This document shows positions 49,939 through 57,647 of a DNA stretch of 64,000 nt, piece after piece. The position numbers were made by a program, and so were the translations under genes. How positions within the stretch are numbered: the stretch's first letter is position 1; every line of letters starts with the position of its first letter. The notes below the pieces were generated by a model that saw only the letters and a program-made list of their open reading frames with translations, was not told the origin of the DNA and did no database searches. This DNA is from Phytobacter palmae (GTDB taxonomy: Bacteria; Pseudomonadota; Gammaproteobacteria; Enterobacterales; Enterobacteriaceae), in contig FONB01000001.1 in the NCBI GenBank assembly GCA_900112785.1, positions 186,001-250,000 of the forward strand, written 5' to 3'.

Positions 49939-50495
49939 CTTTGAGCATTACCGATATCCAGCACATTAACGCGCTGGCTCATAAACACTTCAAGAACAAC
50001 GAAGAGATTGCAGCAGAGACTGGTCATGCTCTGACCGATATTGATGCTGTAATCCGTGGCGTCTATGTCGATGACTTGGCCGATCAGTGGAAAGACGATG
50101 ATGATATTACTCTGGCTGAGTACAACGCCATCCGCAGCCGCTATAAGCCCGGCAAGCTGCACCGTGATACAGAATTTATGATTGCCCGCGATATGCTGAT
50201 TCGCCCTGAGACTGTGCTGGCTATCGCACATTCCCGATTTAGCAACGCCCACACCCACCCGATGCCGAAAGCTGTTAAAGCGAAGCCTGAGAAACCGCAG
50301 ACGATGCGCCGCCTATCTAGCGCTGATCTTGACGAGGCGCACAAGCTGGAGCGCTTTGGCTGGCCTGTTGCTGAGATCGCAGGAAGGCTTGAAATTCCTG
50401 TCGAAGCGGCTGCTCAAGCGCTGCGCCTGATGCGTAATCGCTGGGGCTATCCCGATATTCTGGAAGATGTTAACACGCGATACGGGGCTAAGTGA
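49935..50495 (+). CDS. Putative DNA-binding protein with two helix-turn-helix-like segments
   Basis: 186 residues. Two possible helix-turn-helix segments: about 22-42 (NEEIAAETGHALTDIDAVIR) and about 143-163 (WPVAEIAGRLEIPVEAAAQA), linked by a basic Lys/Pro-rich stretch (KAVKAKPEKPQ). It might be a regulator or a packaging/replication initiator. Overlaps the genes on each side (ATGA and TGATG). Not recognised by family. Confidence 0.65.
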   Translation: MTLSITDIQHINALAHKHFKNNEEIAAETGHALTDIDAVIRGVYVDDLADQWKDDDDITLAEYNAIRSRYKPGKLHRDTEFMIARDMLIRPETVLAIAHSRFSNAHTHPMPKAVKAKPEKPQTMRRLSSADLDEAHKLERFGWPVAEIAGRLEIPVEAAAQALRLMRNRWGYPDILEDVNTRYGAK

Positions 50496-50731
50496 TGACA
50501 GAGAATAACGAACTCTTGCATCCAGCAGTGAATCCCGCTCTCTACGCGAACCTAGACGAACAGCGCGAGGGATACGCCCCGTTTGAATCACGCGGCTGGG
50601 ATGTACTGACAAAGAACCTGTCCGGGGAAGGGCGAACTGACCCCGGCCAAACGCTTAACCAGAATCTGAAACAACGCCCGCGCGGCTCCGTTGGTGAGCG
50701 TCGCTGGCTACGCCGTCACGGGCTTATTTAA
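50495..50731 (+). CDS. Small hypothetical operon protein
   Basis: 78 residues; start overlaps the preceding stop by one base. Acidic N-terminus with NPALYANLDEQREG, basic C-terminus (GERRWLRRHGLI). No domain recognised. Polarity of charge resembles small virion or scaffold adaptor proteins, which is only a suggestion. Confidence 0.6.
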   Translation: MTENNELLHPAVNPALYANLDEQREGYAPFESRGWDVLTKNLSGEGRTDPGQTLNQNLKQRPRGSVGERRWLRRHGLI

Positions 50732-50745
50732 CTGAGGATTATTTC

Positions 50746-50985
50746 ATGAGCACCATCATTTTAATGGAGCCACGCCGCGCGGCTGATTGCGGGCAACAAC
50801 TGAAATTCATTGCCGAAGCCTTGAATCTTCGTCAAATCGATTTGGCTCATGTGTACCAGATCGACAGACAAGATCTCGGCAAAGCGTACCACGGACAGAA
50901 GATGATTCCAGCACGATGCGTACACGCGCACATGCTTTTACTTGAACTGGCACACCGTCGAGTTACATCACAAGAGGTTGCATAA
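50746..50985 (+). CDS. Small helix-turn-helix-like protein
   Basis: 79 residues. The segment LKFIAEALNLRQIDLAHVYQ followed by RQDLGKAYHGQKMIP has the spacing of a Cro/XRE-type helix-turn-helix. GAGGA is 9 bp before ATG. Two bp separate its stop from the scaffold-like gene. Could regulate the capsid operon. Confidence 0.55.
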   Translation: MSTIILMEPRRAADCGQQLKFIAEALNLRQIDLAHVYQIDRQDLGKAYHGQKMIPARCVHAHMLLLELAHRRVTSQEVA

Positions 50986-50987
50986 TC

Positions 50988-51665
50988 ATGGCTGACAATC
51001 AAAACCCCTATCTTTCCGGCGCTGATGCTGCGCCGCAACAATCGCCATACATGGCCGCACCTGTTGGTGCTGACAATGGCGCATCACGTTTTAGCGCTGC
51101 GCCCGCTGATGCTGATTTCCTCCGTACCCAGCCCGTTAACGGCAATGATGGCGGCCAATGGAATAATAGCAACATTGCTAATCAGCAAGACCAGAACGCG
51201 GACAGCGCCGGGGCGCAGGTGGGCGATACTATCCCCCTGATGGATGGGACGACTGTCGAGTATACCGCCGAGATGCAAGGGTTAATGGGGCAGTTTCACC
51301 AGTCCATAGAAAGTCAGCTAGGGCAGGGTACAGTTGACGCGATGTTGCAATTTGCTGGCACTCTCGACGCCGGGACGCAATCTACCCTTGAGCGGATGGT
51401 TATGTCTGGCGACCCTGCGCAGATGCAGCGGGCGGTTCAGTATCTGCAAGAGTGTATGGCTGGCGGTTCACAAACTGGTTATGTCCAGCATGGCCAGCCT
51501 ACCGCGCAACCTGTCGGGATGTCTCATGCTGAGTTTATTACAGCGTATGACCAGCTTTCGCAGTGGGCGCAGCAATCAGGGTATGGCCCCGGCCATCGCC
51601 AGTACGACGAACAATACCGTGCTCTGGTTGCGCAGCGATCCGCTGGCAAACGCGCTGGCCGCTAA
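50988..51665 (+). CDS. Likely capsid assembly scaffold protein
   Basis: 225 residues. Low-complexity Gln/Asn/Ala-rich N-terminal half (about 1-80), helical middle (QGLMGQFHQSIESQLGQGT, AQMQRAVQYLQE) and a basic helical C-terminus (YRALVAQRSAGKRAGR). This order (disordered N-terminus, helices, basic coat-binding tail) and position upstream of the capsid gene fit podoviral scaffolds such as T7 gp9. Only one 115-residue gene lies between it and the capsid gene. Sequence identity to a known scaffold could not be tested. Confidence 0.5.
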   Translation: MADNQNPYLSGADAAPQQSPYMAAPVGADNGASRFSAAPADADFLRTQPVNGNDGGQWNNSNIANQQDQNADSAGAQVGDTIPLMDGTTVEYTAEMQGLMGQFHQSIESQLGQGTVDAMLQFAGTLDAGTQSTLERMVMSGDPAQMQRAVQYLQECMAGGSQTGYVQHGQPTAQPVGMSHAEFITAYDQLSQWAQQSGYGPGHRQYDEQYRALVAQRSAGKRAGR

Positions 51666-51825
51666 GCTATCGCCCTGTCCTGTCTTCCCCACGTCTTAAC
51701 CTTACGTTTTAGAGCCTGAATCGCGTTGTACATCGCCAGATGTGCATTCGTATACCTGCGCTTGTAAGACGCGAAATTACCTCTCAAACACCACACATAA
51801 ACCCACTTTGCATTGAGATCTGACA

Positions 51826-52173
51826 ATGACCTTACTGACACCTGACAATGTGGCAGCGGCTAGGGCTGCCCGTAGCGCAAGGATTGAACACTGGAAAGCC
51901 AACGCCAGCCAGCTTAAGCTGGACTTTGCTGATGAAACTCACTGGCGGCGGCTCGCCTCACGCTTTGGCGTGCGTATGCCCTCGGCGTATGTTCCCGGCT
52001 CTGAGCTGCGATTGCTGCGCCGGGCGGCCAAACGCTCTGGCATCTCTGGTGCTGACATGCGCGATGCTTTTGGTGGAGGCGTTGCGCACCTGCACGAGCT
52101 TAATCCCCAATGGCCCGCTTTCGCGCTTATCGGCCTGATTCTTGAGGTGGCTGCTGAAAAAGCTGCTCCCTGA
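51826..52173 (+). CDS. Hypothetical protein between scaffold and capsid genes
   Basis: 115 residues; basic N-terminal half (ARAARSARIEHWKANASQ), helical C-terminus ending ILEVAAEKAAP. A 160-bp gap separates it from the scaffold-like gene, where a promoter could lie. Function unknown; position suggests a virion, head-size or assembly role. Confidence 0.6.
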   Translation: MTLLTPDNVAAARAARSARIEHWKANASQLKLDFADETHWRRLASRFGVRMPSAYVPGSELRLLRRAAKRSGISGADMRDAFGGGVAHLHELNPQWPAFALIGLILEVAAEKAAP

Positions 52174-52240
52174 TTACTCCCATTCTCTCTTCCCCTTTCC
52201 ATAAATCGCGTTGGTTGCTGCCAGCGCTGGAGCTATTTCT

Positions 52241-53236
52241 ATGACTGACAATGTTTATACCCCTGACCAATTCCGCCCGCACTGGGGCGGTGTAGATGCT
52301 GACAACGACATTCACATTGAAGCGTATGACCGGGACGTTCAGACCCGTCTTGAGGCAAAGAGCGTGTTTCTCGCCGAGGGGCTGAGCACATACAAGCCGC
52401 TGAAAAACAGCAACCAATACCGCATTGATCGCCTGAGTGGTGATCTTGAGGTGAAGGGCAGAACCGCAGGGCAATCGCTGGAGCATACCGCCGTTAAGTC
52501 GGACAAGCTGATCATCTCCGTGGATACGCTGAGCTATATCCGCATCCCGATTGACTATCAGGACGACTGGACAGCTCCCACCTTTCGCGCCGAGCTGAGC
52601 CGCAATATGGGTACTGCTCATGCTAAATTCTACGACGAAGCACACACCATCCAGCTAATTAAAGCGACTGACTTTGTACCACCGCCGACACTGCAACCAA
52701 CGTTTAACCCGCTTACGGATAACGTTGTCTCGCTCGACCTGACAGCGGGGAGCGAAGAGGACGCCGCAAACGAATTGGTTCACGCCGTCAAAGAGGCTGC
52801 TAATCGCTTCCTCACTGAGAAAGATATTCCGGTGGCCGAGCTGGTGCTTCTCATTGACCCTGCATGGTTCAGCATCCTGATGGAACATAAGAAGCTGATG
52901 AACGTCCGTTACAGCCGGGATAGTGGCAACGATTACGCATGGCGTCGCGTTGGCTATGTCGCTGGGGTACGAGTCATTGAGCTGAACAGTTACCCGCAGG
53001 AAGCCATTACCGGGCATGAACTGGGCGCTGATTATGACGTTACCGCAGAGGAAGCGATGACGAGGGCGACGTTGTTTAAACCCTCCTCTGTGCTGCTGAC
53101 GGTCGAAGCGCAGAGCGTCATCAATCGCCAGTGGGATGATGAGCGCGAAATGACGATGGTGATGGACTCATATCGCCTGTTCAATGTTGGGCTGCGTTGC
53201 CCTGACTGCGTTATCAATTTCCGACAAGCTGTGTAA
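52241..53236 (+). CDS. Major capsid protein, HK97-fold, T7/podovirus type
   Basis: 331 residues, T7 gp10A is about 345. The pattern follows T7-like capsids: N-arm, then E-loop region (AKSVFLAEGLSTYKPLKNSN, YRIDRLSGDLEVKGRTAGQS), the P-domain strand DKLIISVDTLSYIRIPIDYQ, the spine helix (ELSRNMGTAHAKFYDEAHTI), a conserved helix (AANELVHAVKEAANRFLTEK) with LVLLIDPAWFSILM, and the A-domain VGYVAGVRVIELNSYP. GGAG lies 9 bp before ATG at 52241. The only recognised virion shell gene in the element; forms a head if functional. Confidence 0.78.
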   Translation: MTDNVYTPDQFRPHWGGVDADNDIHIEAYDRDVQTRLEAKSVFLAEGLSTYKPLKNSNQYRIDRLSGDLEVKGRTAGQSLEHTAVKSDKLIISVDTLSYIRIPIDYQDDWTAPTFRAELSRNMGTAHAKFYDEAHTIQLIKATDFVPPPTLQPTFNPLTDNVVSLDLTAGSEEDAANELVHAVKEAANRFLTEKDIPVAELVLLIDPAWFSILMEHKKLMNVRYSRDSGNDYAWRRVGYVAGVRVIELNSYPQEAITGHELGADYDVTAEEAMTRATLFKPSSVLLTVEAQSVINRQWDDEREMTMVMDSYRLFNVGLRCPDCVINFRQAV

Positions 53237-53252
53237 CTGGAGGGGCTGAGTC

Positions 53253-53762
53253 ATGGTTAATGATGCTTACGCCCCTGAGCTGTTGCGATCCCTTTTCCTG
53301 TATGACCCGGTGACAGGTCGCCTGCACCATAAAGCTAACCGACGCCGGGTTAAGGCTGGCTCCTATGCTGACTCCACCCGGCGAGCTGATGGCTATCGTC
53401 AAGTTGCCCTGCGACTTGATGGCAAGCAGTACCAGCTAAAAGTCCATCGCGTGGCGTGGATTCTTGCGCATGGCGCTATTCCTGATGGTCTGCAAGTTGA
53501 CCACATCAACGGTATCCGTGACGACAACCGCCTATGCAATCTGCGCTTGGTTACGCAGGGGGAAAACGACCAGAACCGACGCAAGGCAAGGGGGTATAGC
53601 TGGAACAAGGGCTGTAGCAAATGGGAGGCTTACATACGCGTTGATGGTGTACTCCGTCACCTTGGCTTATTTACTACCGAAGCGGCGGCGCGTGCTGCCT
53701 ATCTAAAAGCTAAAGCCAGATACCATCCCTCAACACCAGCCGATTTATTGCAGGCTGCCTAA
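53253..53762 (+). CDS. HNH homing-type endonuclease with AP2 domain
   Basis: 169 residues. HNH nuclease at about 60-110 with D83-H84 (QVDHINGIRDDNRLCNLRLV) and the second Asn at N96, then an AP2-type DNA-binding domain (about 114-160, SWNKGCSKWEAYIRVDG and HLGLFTTEAAARAAYLKAKA). GGAGGGG is 8 bp before ATG. Free-standing HNH-AP2 nucleases are common in podoviruses and spread themselves next to virion genes. It lies 16 bp after the capsid gene. Confidence 0.9.
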   Translation: MVNDAYAPELLRSLFLYDPVTGRLHHKANRRRVKAGSYADSTRRADGYRQVALRLDGKQYQLKVHRVAWILAHGAIPDGLQVDHINGIRDDNRLCNLRLVTQGENDQNRRKARGYSWNKGCSKWEAYIRVDGVLRHLGLFTTEAAARAAYLKAKARYHPSTPADLLQAA

Positions 53763-53780
53763 TCCTCGGAGGTTCCATTA

Positions 53781-54206
53781 ATGGCTGATGAAAAGCCGAT
53801 TAAACCGCTGGCATGTGATGACCCGCGTCGCCAGCGGTACGTCGAACTTTTGGCGCAAGCTGGCCGGATTAATATCCCCCGGCTGCATTCGGGCGATGCT
53901 AACAGTGTGATGAGTCAGCTTGCGACGATGCTTGGCGCACCTGTCCCGATAGTCGGCGCTATGACGGAGCACGCCGCTGCATGGCGCGCCTGTCTGCTAG
54001 AGCAAGGGCTTGGCGATCTTCTGGATGGCTTGAGTAAGCAGGTGCTGACCGTCTTCTTTCTGCTTTGCTGGAGAGACAGCGCCTTGCGATTGGCGGGTAA
54101 GCAAAAGGAACGGCTTACAGCGGCCAGCGAGGGTTTGACCATTGAGCAATACCGGGCAACACACCCGGCTTACAGAGAGGATAAAGAAGATGATAAACAC
54201 GATTAA
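53781..54206 (+). CDS. Hypothetical operon protein
   Basis: 141 residues. Helical, with a hydrophobic central part (LSKQVLTVFFLLCWRDSALR), acidic tail EDKEDDKHD. GGAGG precedes ATG. Its 3' end overlaps the next gene by 17 bp. No domain recognised. Confidence 0.65.
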   Translation: MADEKPIKPLACDDPRRQRYVELLAQAGRINIPRLHSGDANSVMSQLATMLGAPVPIVGAMTEHAAAWRACLLEQGLGDLLDGLSKQVLTVFFLLCWRDSALRLAGKQKERLTAASEGLTIEQYRATHPAYREDKEDDKHD

Positions 54207-54489
54207 ATTAAGGTGGAGGTACATCGAGCCGCCGCCAATGACTGGCACACTTGCTGACCTGAAACAGTGGGTAATAGATACCGGAGAGCCTGAGCTTGAA
54301 GCTGAGTTTCGTAAGCTGCTGGGGCTAATGCGCCGCAATGGTATCAGTGACGAACGTGTTAATGCGTTGGCCGATGAGCTTTATGCTTTGGTACGCCAGC
54401 GCCAGTGCGAAGAATACGAAGCCTGCAAGCGGGCTTCATCTGACAATGGAGACTTTGAATCATGGTTACACGGACAGACCAGCTATTAA
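54190..54489 (+). CDS. Hypothetical operon protein
   Basis: 99 residues from ATG 54190 (MINTIKLRWRY). GAGG is 9 bp upstream; an earlier in-frame ATG at 54142 lies inside the preceding gene. Helical C-terminal half (LLGLMRRNGISDERVNALAD). Overlaps the endonuclease VII-like gene by 28 bp. Unknown function. Confidence 0.65.
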   Translation: MINTIKLRWRYIEPPPMTGTLADLKQWVIDTGEPELEAEFRKLLGLMRRNGISDERVNALADELYALVRQRQCEEYEACKRASSDNGDFESWLHGQTSY

Positions 54490-54887
54490 GAAAAGCTATA
54501 CGGGGCTATCTGGAACACCTTGGCAATATGCCACTGGCGGAACGGATTACAAACGCTGCTGCATTCGAAGATGTTTATCGCTTTCTGTTGAATGGTTCCG
54601 GGCGGCTGGAGTTGCGCCGCGCTGATGTGGCCGCTGTCCGTGTCTTCCTGTGGAATTATCAATACCGACGCTGTGCGGTGACAGGTAAGCCGCTGCGCCT
54701 TGCGTCTGCTGTACTGGATCACTGCCATCGAACCGGGCGCGTTCGTGCTGTAGTGCATCGCTCTGCTAATGCGGCTGAGGGTGGGCGTTACATTGGGCGG
54801 ACGTGTGGTGTTAGCGTTACGAATCTAAGGGCTATGATTGGCAGCTATCGCAAGCAATACACTGGTATTAGTATAATATACCCATAA
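54462..54887 (+). CDS. Endonuclease VII-like (His-Me finger) nuclease
   Basis: 141 residues. Recombination endonuclease VII pattern at about 70-110: C71 in RRCAVTGKPL, then VLDHCHRTGRVRAVVH (D86-H87-C88-H89) and an Asn at about N103. In T4 and T7-like phages such enzymes resolve branched DNA before packaging. Most members have two CxxC zinc pairs; here only one is clear, so the zinc site is reduced. Last gene of the operon; a GC-rich hairpin follows at 54892-54909. Confidence 0.7.
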   Translation: MVTRTDQLLRKAIRGYLEHLGNMPLAERITNAAAFEDVYRFLLNGSGRLELRRADVAAVRVFLWNYQYRRCAVTGKPLRLASAVLDHCHRTGRVRAVVHRSANAAEGGRYIGRTCGVSVTNLRAMIGSYRKQYTGISIIYP

Positions 54888-54891
54888 TTGC

Positions 54892-54909
54892 GGGGCGGTT
54901 CGCCCCCCA
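54892..54909. terminator. Hairpin after the endonuclease VII-like gene
   Basis: GCGGGGCG/CGCCCCCC-type stem with GTT loop, between the convergent operon and the AT-rich gene that follows. No clear T-run for the plus strand. Confidence 0.4.
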
Positions 54910-54914
54910 CGATA

Positions 54915-55520
54915 CTAAAAATAAAATGCGTCTTTAAATTTTATATTTTGGAAGTTAGAACATTTTTCATTATATTCCAACTGTAGTTCTGAAAATGATT
55001 TGTATAGTGTCCTCAATTCACCAAGTTCTTCTTGGTTAGGCACCTTTGCCGTAGATGCAGATATTGCTTTGCCGAAAAAAGAGTTGACCGTGTTTGTCAT
55101 CTTATTGGAGATGTCGAGTAGCGCATTTAACTCTTCTAGTGCCGAGGGTTTAATAATATTTCCATAGCTTGAGGCTCGCGTAAAACATTTACTGATAGAT
55201 AACGAAGCCTCAAATGAATCAAGCCCAATTCTTTCGATCTCTATGTAAGTTGTAAGGTCAATTGGTCGATTTTGCGTTAATGCCTCTTCTGTTTTCCCTA
55301 ACGCGTAATTTAATAGCAATCTCACCCTGCCGTGTCTTTCTCTTACATTTACCACTTCTTCATATAAATTAACTGCTGAAATAAATGCAGCGTCATTCAT
55401 TTTTGTTTTAAAATACTCATTAACTTTCTTCCCTCCAAAGATTAAACCGGCTATAACGCCAATTGTAGTAATTGAGTTAGATGCAATTGAAACGATATTA
55501 TCCCATGCTTGTAAATCCAT
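54915..55520 (-). CDS. AT-rich hypothetical protein with N-terminal membrane helix, probable cargo
   Basis: 201 residues. One hydrophobic helix near the start (about 14-30, SITTIGVIAGLIFGGKKV), then a helical soluble domain. Codon and base composition are clearly more AT-rich than the phage-type operon. It stands alone beside the integrase, where satellites often keep a second cargo slot. ATG at 55520. No domain recognised; a defence role is only positional. Confidence 0.6.
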   Translation of the reverse strand: MDLQAWDNIVSIASNSITTIGVIAGLIFGGKKVNEYFKTKMNDAAFISAVNLYEEVVNVRERHGRVRLLLNYALGKTEEALTQNRPIDLTTYIEIERIGLDSFEASLSISKCFTRASSYGNIIKPSALEELNALLDISNKMTNTVNSFFGKAISASTAKVPNQEELGELRTLYKSFSELQLEYNEKCSNFQNIKFKDAFYF

Positions 55521-55549
55521 TGTGCACCATCCGGTAACATTTTATCACT

Positions 55550-55568
55550 GGCGAGCGATTCGCTCGCC
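55550..55568. terminator. Perfect hairpin between cargo gene and integrase
   Basis: GGCGAGCG-ATT-CGCTCGCC, 8-bp arms, 11 bp past the integrase stop. May end integrase transcripts although no long T-run follows. Confidence 0.5.
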
Positions 55569-55578
55569 CCTATTAAAT

Positions 55579-56787
55579 TTAATCTACACCAATATGATTA
55601 ATTAATTCTATATACTTCCTCATTTCTACTGGGGAAGCTGCATTTTTTGAGTAAGTTTTGAAGCTCTCCGTACTCCCGCGCTCATGACCGACGAGCAGGG
55701 CAATACGATCCTCTGGCACTTGAGCGCGGTCGAGCTGCTGCACAAAAGCATGGCGGAGTGAGTGAAATACTTTTCTTTCTGCGGCAGGCTCGCCAAGAGC
55801 TTTACGCTTTGCTCGCGTGAATTGCTGCGTATGCCACGTTGAGCGCTTCCCATCCGCCCGGTCTGTAATTGACGCGTGATAGAACAGAAAACCGCTATGT
55901 GTGGTTTTGAGCAATGATTTCACGAGGGGGATTAGCTTGCTGTGTACTGGGACGATTCGTGCCGCGCTCTTGGTCTTCCCCTCGGTGATCTCAAAGCACA
56001 AAACGCCTTCGATGGTTTTAATACTGCTCTCACGCAGCGTACATATTTCATTGATCCGCATACCGCTGTATGCCCCAATAGCCGTTACCGCTTTCATCTC
56101 ATCATCGAGCAAATCATAGACCTTTGTTAGCTCGCCCGGCGCGAAGACTTCATAGCTGACCTTGCTGCTTTTTGCTTCGAGCGCATGACCGCGCCAAGGA
56201 TTGTCCTGTGGTGCATCGTGATAACGATTGCGTGCCAGATCCCATATCTGCGCCAGTGCGCTTATATAGTTCTGGATAGTTTGGGGCGCTCGCTCAGTTT
56301 TGAGCTTATCTAGCCAGCCTGTAACTATGGTTCGGTTAATATCCCGCAACTGAATATCTTTCTTTTTCAGGTGGGTTAACAGCACCTCTACGGCTTTGTT
56401 GGTCTTGGATAGCGTCGTTAGCTTTCTCTTCTCGCTGTATTGGAGAAGATACAGATCGCGCATTTTAAGTAGGGAAGGGCAAGCCTGAACCGATGCACCA
56501 AATGATGCGGGGGCTTCCTTGGCGTACACACTGGCACGGCGTAGCTCATCAATGATTTGATCAACAGATGAGCCGCCTTGCGGCTTTAGCAGATTCCGTA
56601 AGCGTGCCCATTCCAGAGCAATTGCATCTCGAAACAATCGCGCTTGGCGTATGTCGCGTGTCCCTGTGCTTTTCATAAAGTAGCGCTTCCCTTGGAACAG
56701 GTGGCGCATGTAGCTGGGAATAGCTATCCGCACGAGGTAATTCCCGCAGGGATCTAAAACTAGATAACGATCTCTCTTGAAACTCAT
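55579..56787 (-). CDS. Tyrosine recombinase integrase
   Basis: 402 residues. N-terminal SAM-like DNA-binding part (about 115-205) and catalytic domain with R244 (SGMRINEIC), K about 271, H342-S-L-R345 (HSLRHAF), H368 (VGHERGS) and nucleophile Y379 (TYSKNA). It mediates site-specific recombination at the leuX 3' end. Its ATG is 134 bp from attR and it is transcribed inward, away from the right repeat. Residues of the active site are all present, so it is likely active. Confidence 0.95.
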   Translation of the reverse strand: MSFKRDRYLVLDPCGNYLVRIAIPSYMRHLFQGKRYFMKSTGTRDIRQARLFRDAIALEWARLRNLLKPQGGSSVDQIIDELRRASVYAKEAPASFGASVQACPSLLKMRDLYLLQYSEKRKLTTLSKTNKAVEVLLTHLKKKDIQLRDINRTIVTGWLDKLKTERAPQTIQNYISALAQIWDLARNRYHDAPQDNPWRGHALEAKSSKVSYEVFAPGELTKVYDLLDDEMKAVTAIGAYSGMRINEICTLRESSIKTIEGVLCFEITEGKTKSAARIVPVHSKLIPLVKSLLKTTHSGFLFYHASITDRADGKRSTWHTQQFTRAKRKALGEPAAERKVFHSLRHAFVQQLDRAQVPEDRIALLVGHERGSTESFKTYSKNAASPVEMRKYIELINHIGVD

Positions 56788-56920
56788 ACAAACCCCGGTT
56801 ATGTTGTCGGGGCTTTTTCATGGCTAAACAGTCTGTGAAATGTGCCGGGGTTATGAGTTTTAGTCTAGCTAGTTCAACGAGTTAACGATGATTGTTGAAG
56901 CAAGCTAAGCCGCCTAAACC

Positions 56921-56953
56921 CGTGCCGGTTCGAGTCCGGCCTTCGGCACCAAG
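56921..56953 (+). repeat. attR: second copy of the 33-bp leuX repeat
   Basis: Identical to 42121-42153. Only the tRNA 3' part is present; there is no upstream tRNA sequence, so it is the right junction of the element. Confidence 0.95.
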
Positions 56954-57348
56954 ACTTCTTCCAAGACCATCCGACAAAGTCCACCAAACCCTTTAAAATC
57001 AAGGCATGCAGCGATTTTTATATCCGGTGTTGTCCGAGTCCGTCCGTTGAAATCCGGGGGGCACTGGGGCCAGGTCAAAGCCATTGAGTACCTCCGTAGC
57101 ATGGAGACCACAAAGTGGCGTAGACCCAATTCCAGGGGCAATTGGGGCATTGAATCAGCGATGAGTTGGGACTAACTTGAGAAGTAGCGCAGGTATAAAT
57201 TTAAAAATTGTGGCTGTGTATGAATGAACAGCATATATAGACGATTGATTATCCCTGTTGAACATTCTTCTTACTTCTAAAAGAGCGAAAAACAGGTGCG
57301 TTAAATAGGCGTTTAACCATAGTCATGGAGCCGCGTGTCGCAAAAAAA
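56954..57348. other. 395-bp segment after attR without a gene
   Basis: Mixed-composition sequence; the minus-strand frame 56914-57150 ends in tRNA antisense (VPKAGLEPAR) and is not a gene. No promoter or repeat stands out. Probably scar sequence from earlier leuX insertions. Confidence 0.4.
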
Positions 57349-57636
57349 TCATAAGATATCGTAATGGCTTGTAACCTCATTGATTTGCCCCAACAACTGA
57401 CGGCCTTGCTCTGATACGCGATAACGTGGTCTCGATGAGTTTTCGTTATAAACAGCATCGACCATCCCTTCATTCACCAAGTTGGTTACTATGTTCGCAA
57501 CATTGCTAAACCCGGGAATACCCCTTTTAGCAAGAGTGCGATCCAGTATCATCCATGTCCAGTCGATGTCTTTTTCTGCCATGACTTTCAAGACTTGAAG
57601 TTCAGTGTCAGCCAATGAATAACCCTTTGTTATCAT
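57349..57636 (-). CDS. Small winged-helix-like protein
   Basis: 95 residues with a winged-helix pattern: helices about 9-22 and 30-50 (DRTLAKRGIPGFSNVANIVT), a wing NSSRPRYRVSEQGRQLL, of the type seen in small transcription factors and some restriction or toxin regulators. It starts 11 bp after the stop of the upstream immunity-like gene, so the two are probably cotranscribed. No strong ribosome site. Confidence 0.55.
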   Translation of the reverse strand: MITKGYSLADTELQVLKVMAEKDIDWTWMILDRTLAKRGIPGFSNVANIVTNLVNEGMVDAVYNENSSRPRYRVSEQGRQLLGQINEVTSHYDIL

Positions 57637-57647
57637 TATTAATTGCG

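Larger units (their letters stand above)
42121..56953. mobile_element. leuX-integrated element with T7-like capsid genes: satellite or reduced prophage
   Basis: 14.8 kb between perfect 33-bp direct repeats. The right end has a tyrosine integrase transcribed inward. The centre is a plus-strand block (47239-54887) of helicase, seven small genes, scaffold-like protein, podovirus-type capsid protein and nucleases, many with ATGA or TGATG overlaps. Flanks hold probable cargo. There is no recognisable portal, large terminase, tail, polymerase or lysis gene. The integrase lies at the end away from the tRNA, unlike most P4-type islands. A satellite of T7-like phages is the best reading; a remnant prophage is the alternative. 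Confidence 0.85.

Noticed and set aside
42121..56953. P4-like satellite or integrative conjugative element
   Set aside because: No P4-type alpha replicase, Psu/Delta or AlpA-type genes, and no relaxase or transfer genes; the core is podovirus-like.
56914..57150. Minus-strand frame over attR
   Set aside because: Ends in the same tRNA antisense sequence; no ribosome site.
57249..57473. 74-codon minus-strand frame overlapping the winged-helix gene
   Set aside because: Overlaps 57349-57636 in another frame and has no recognisable content.
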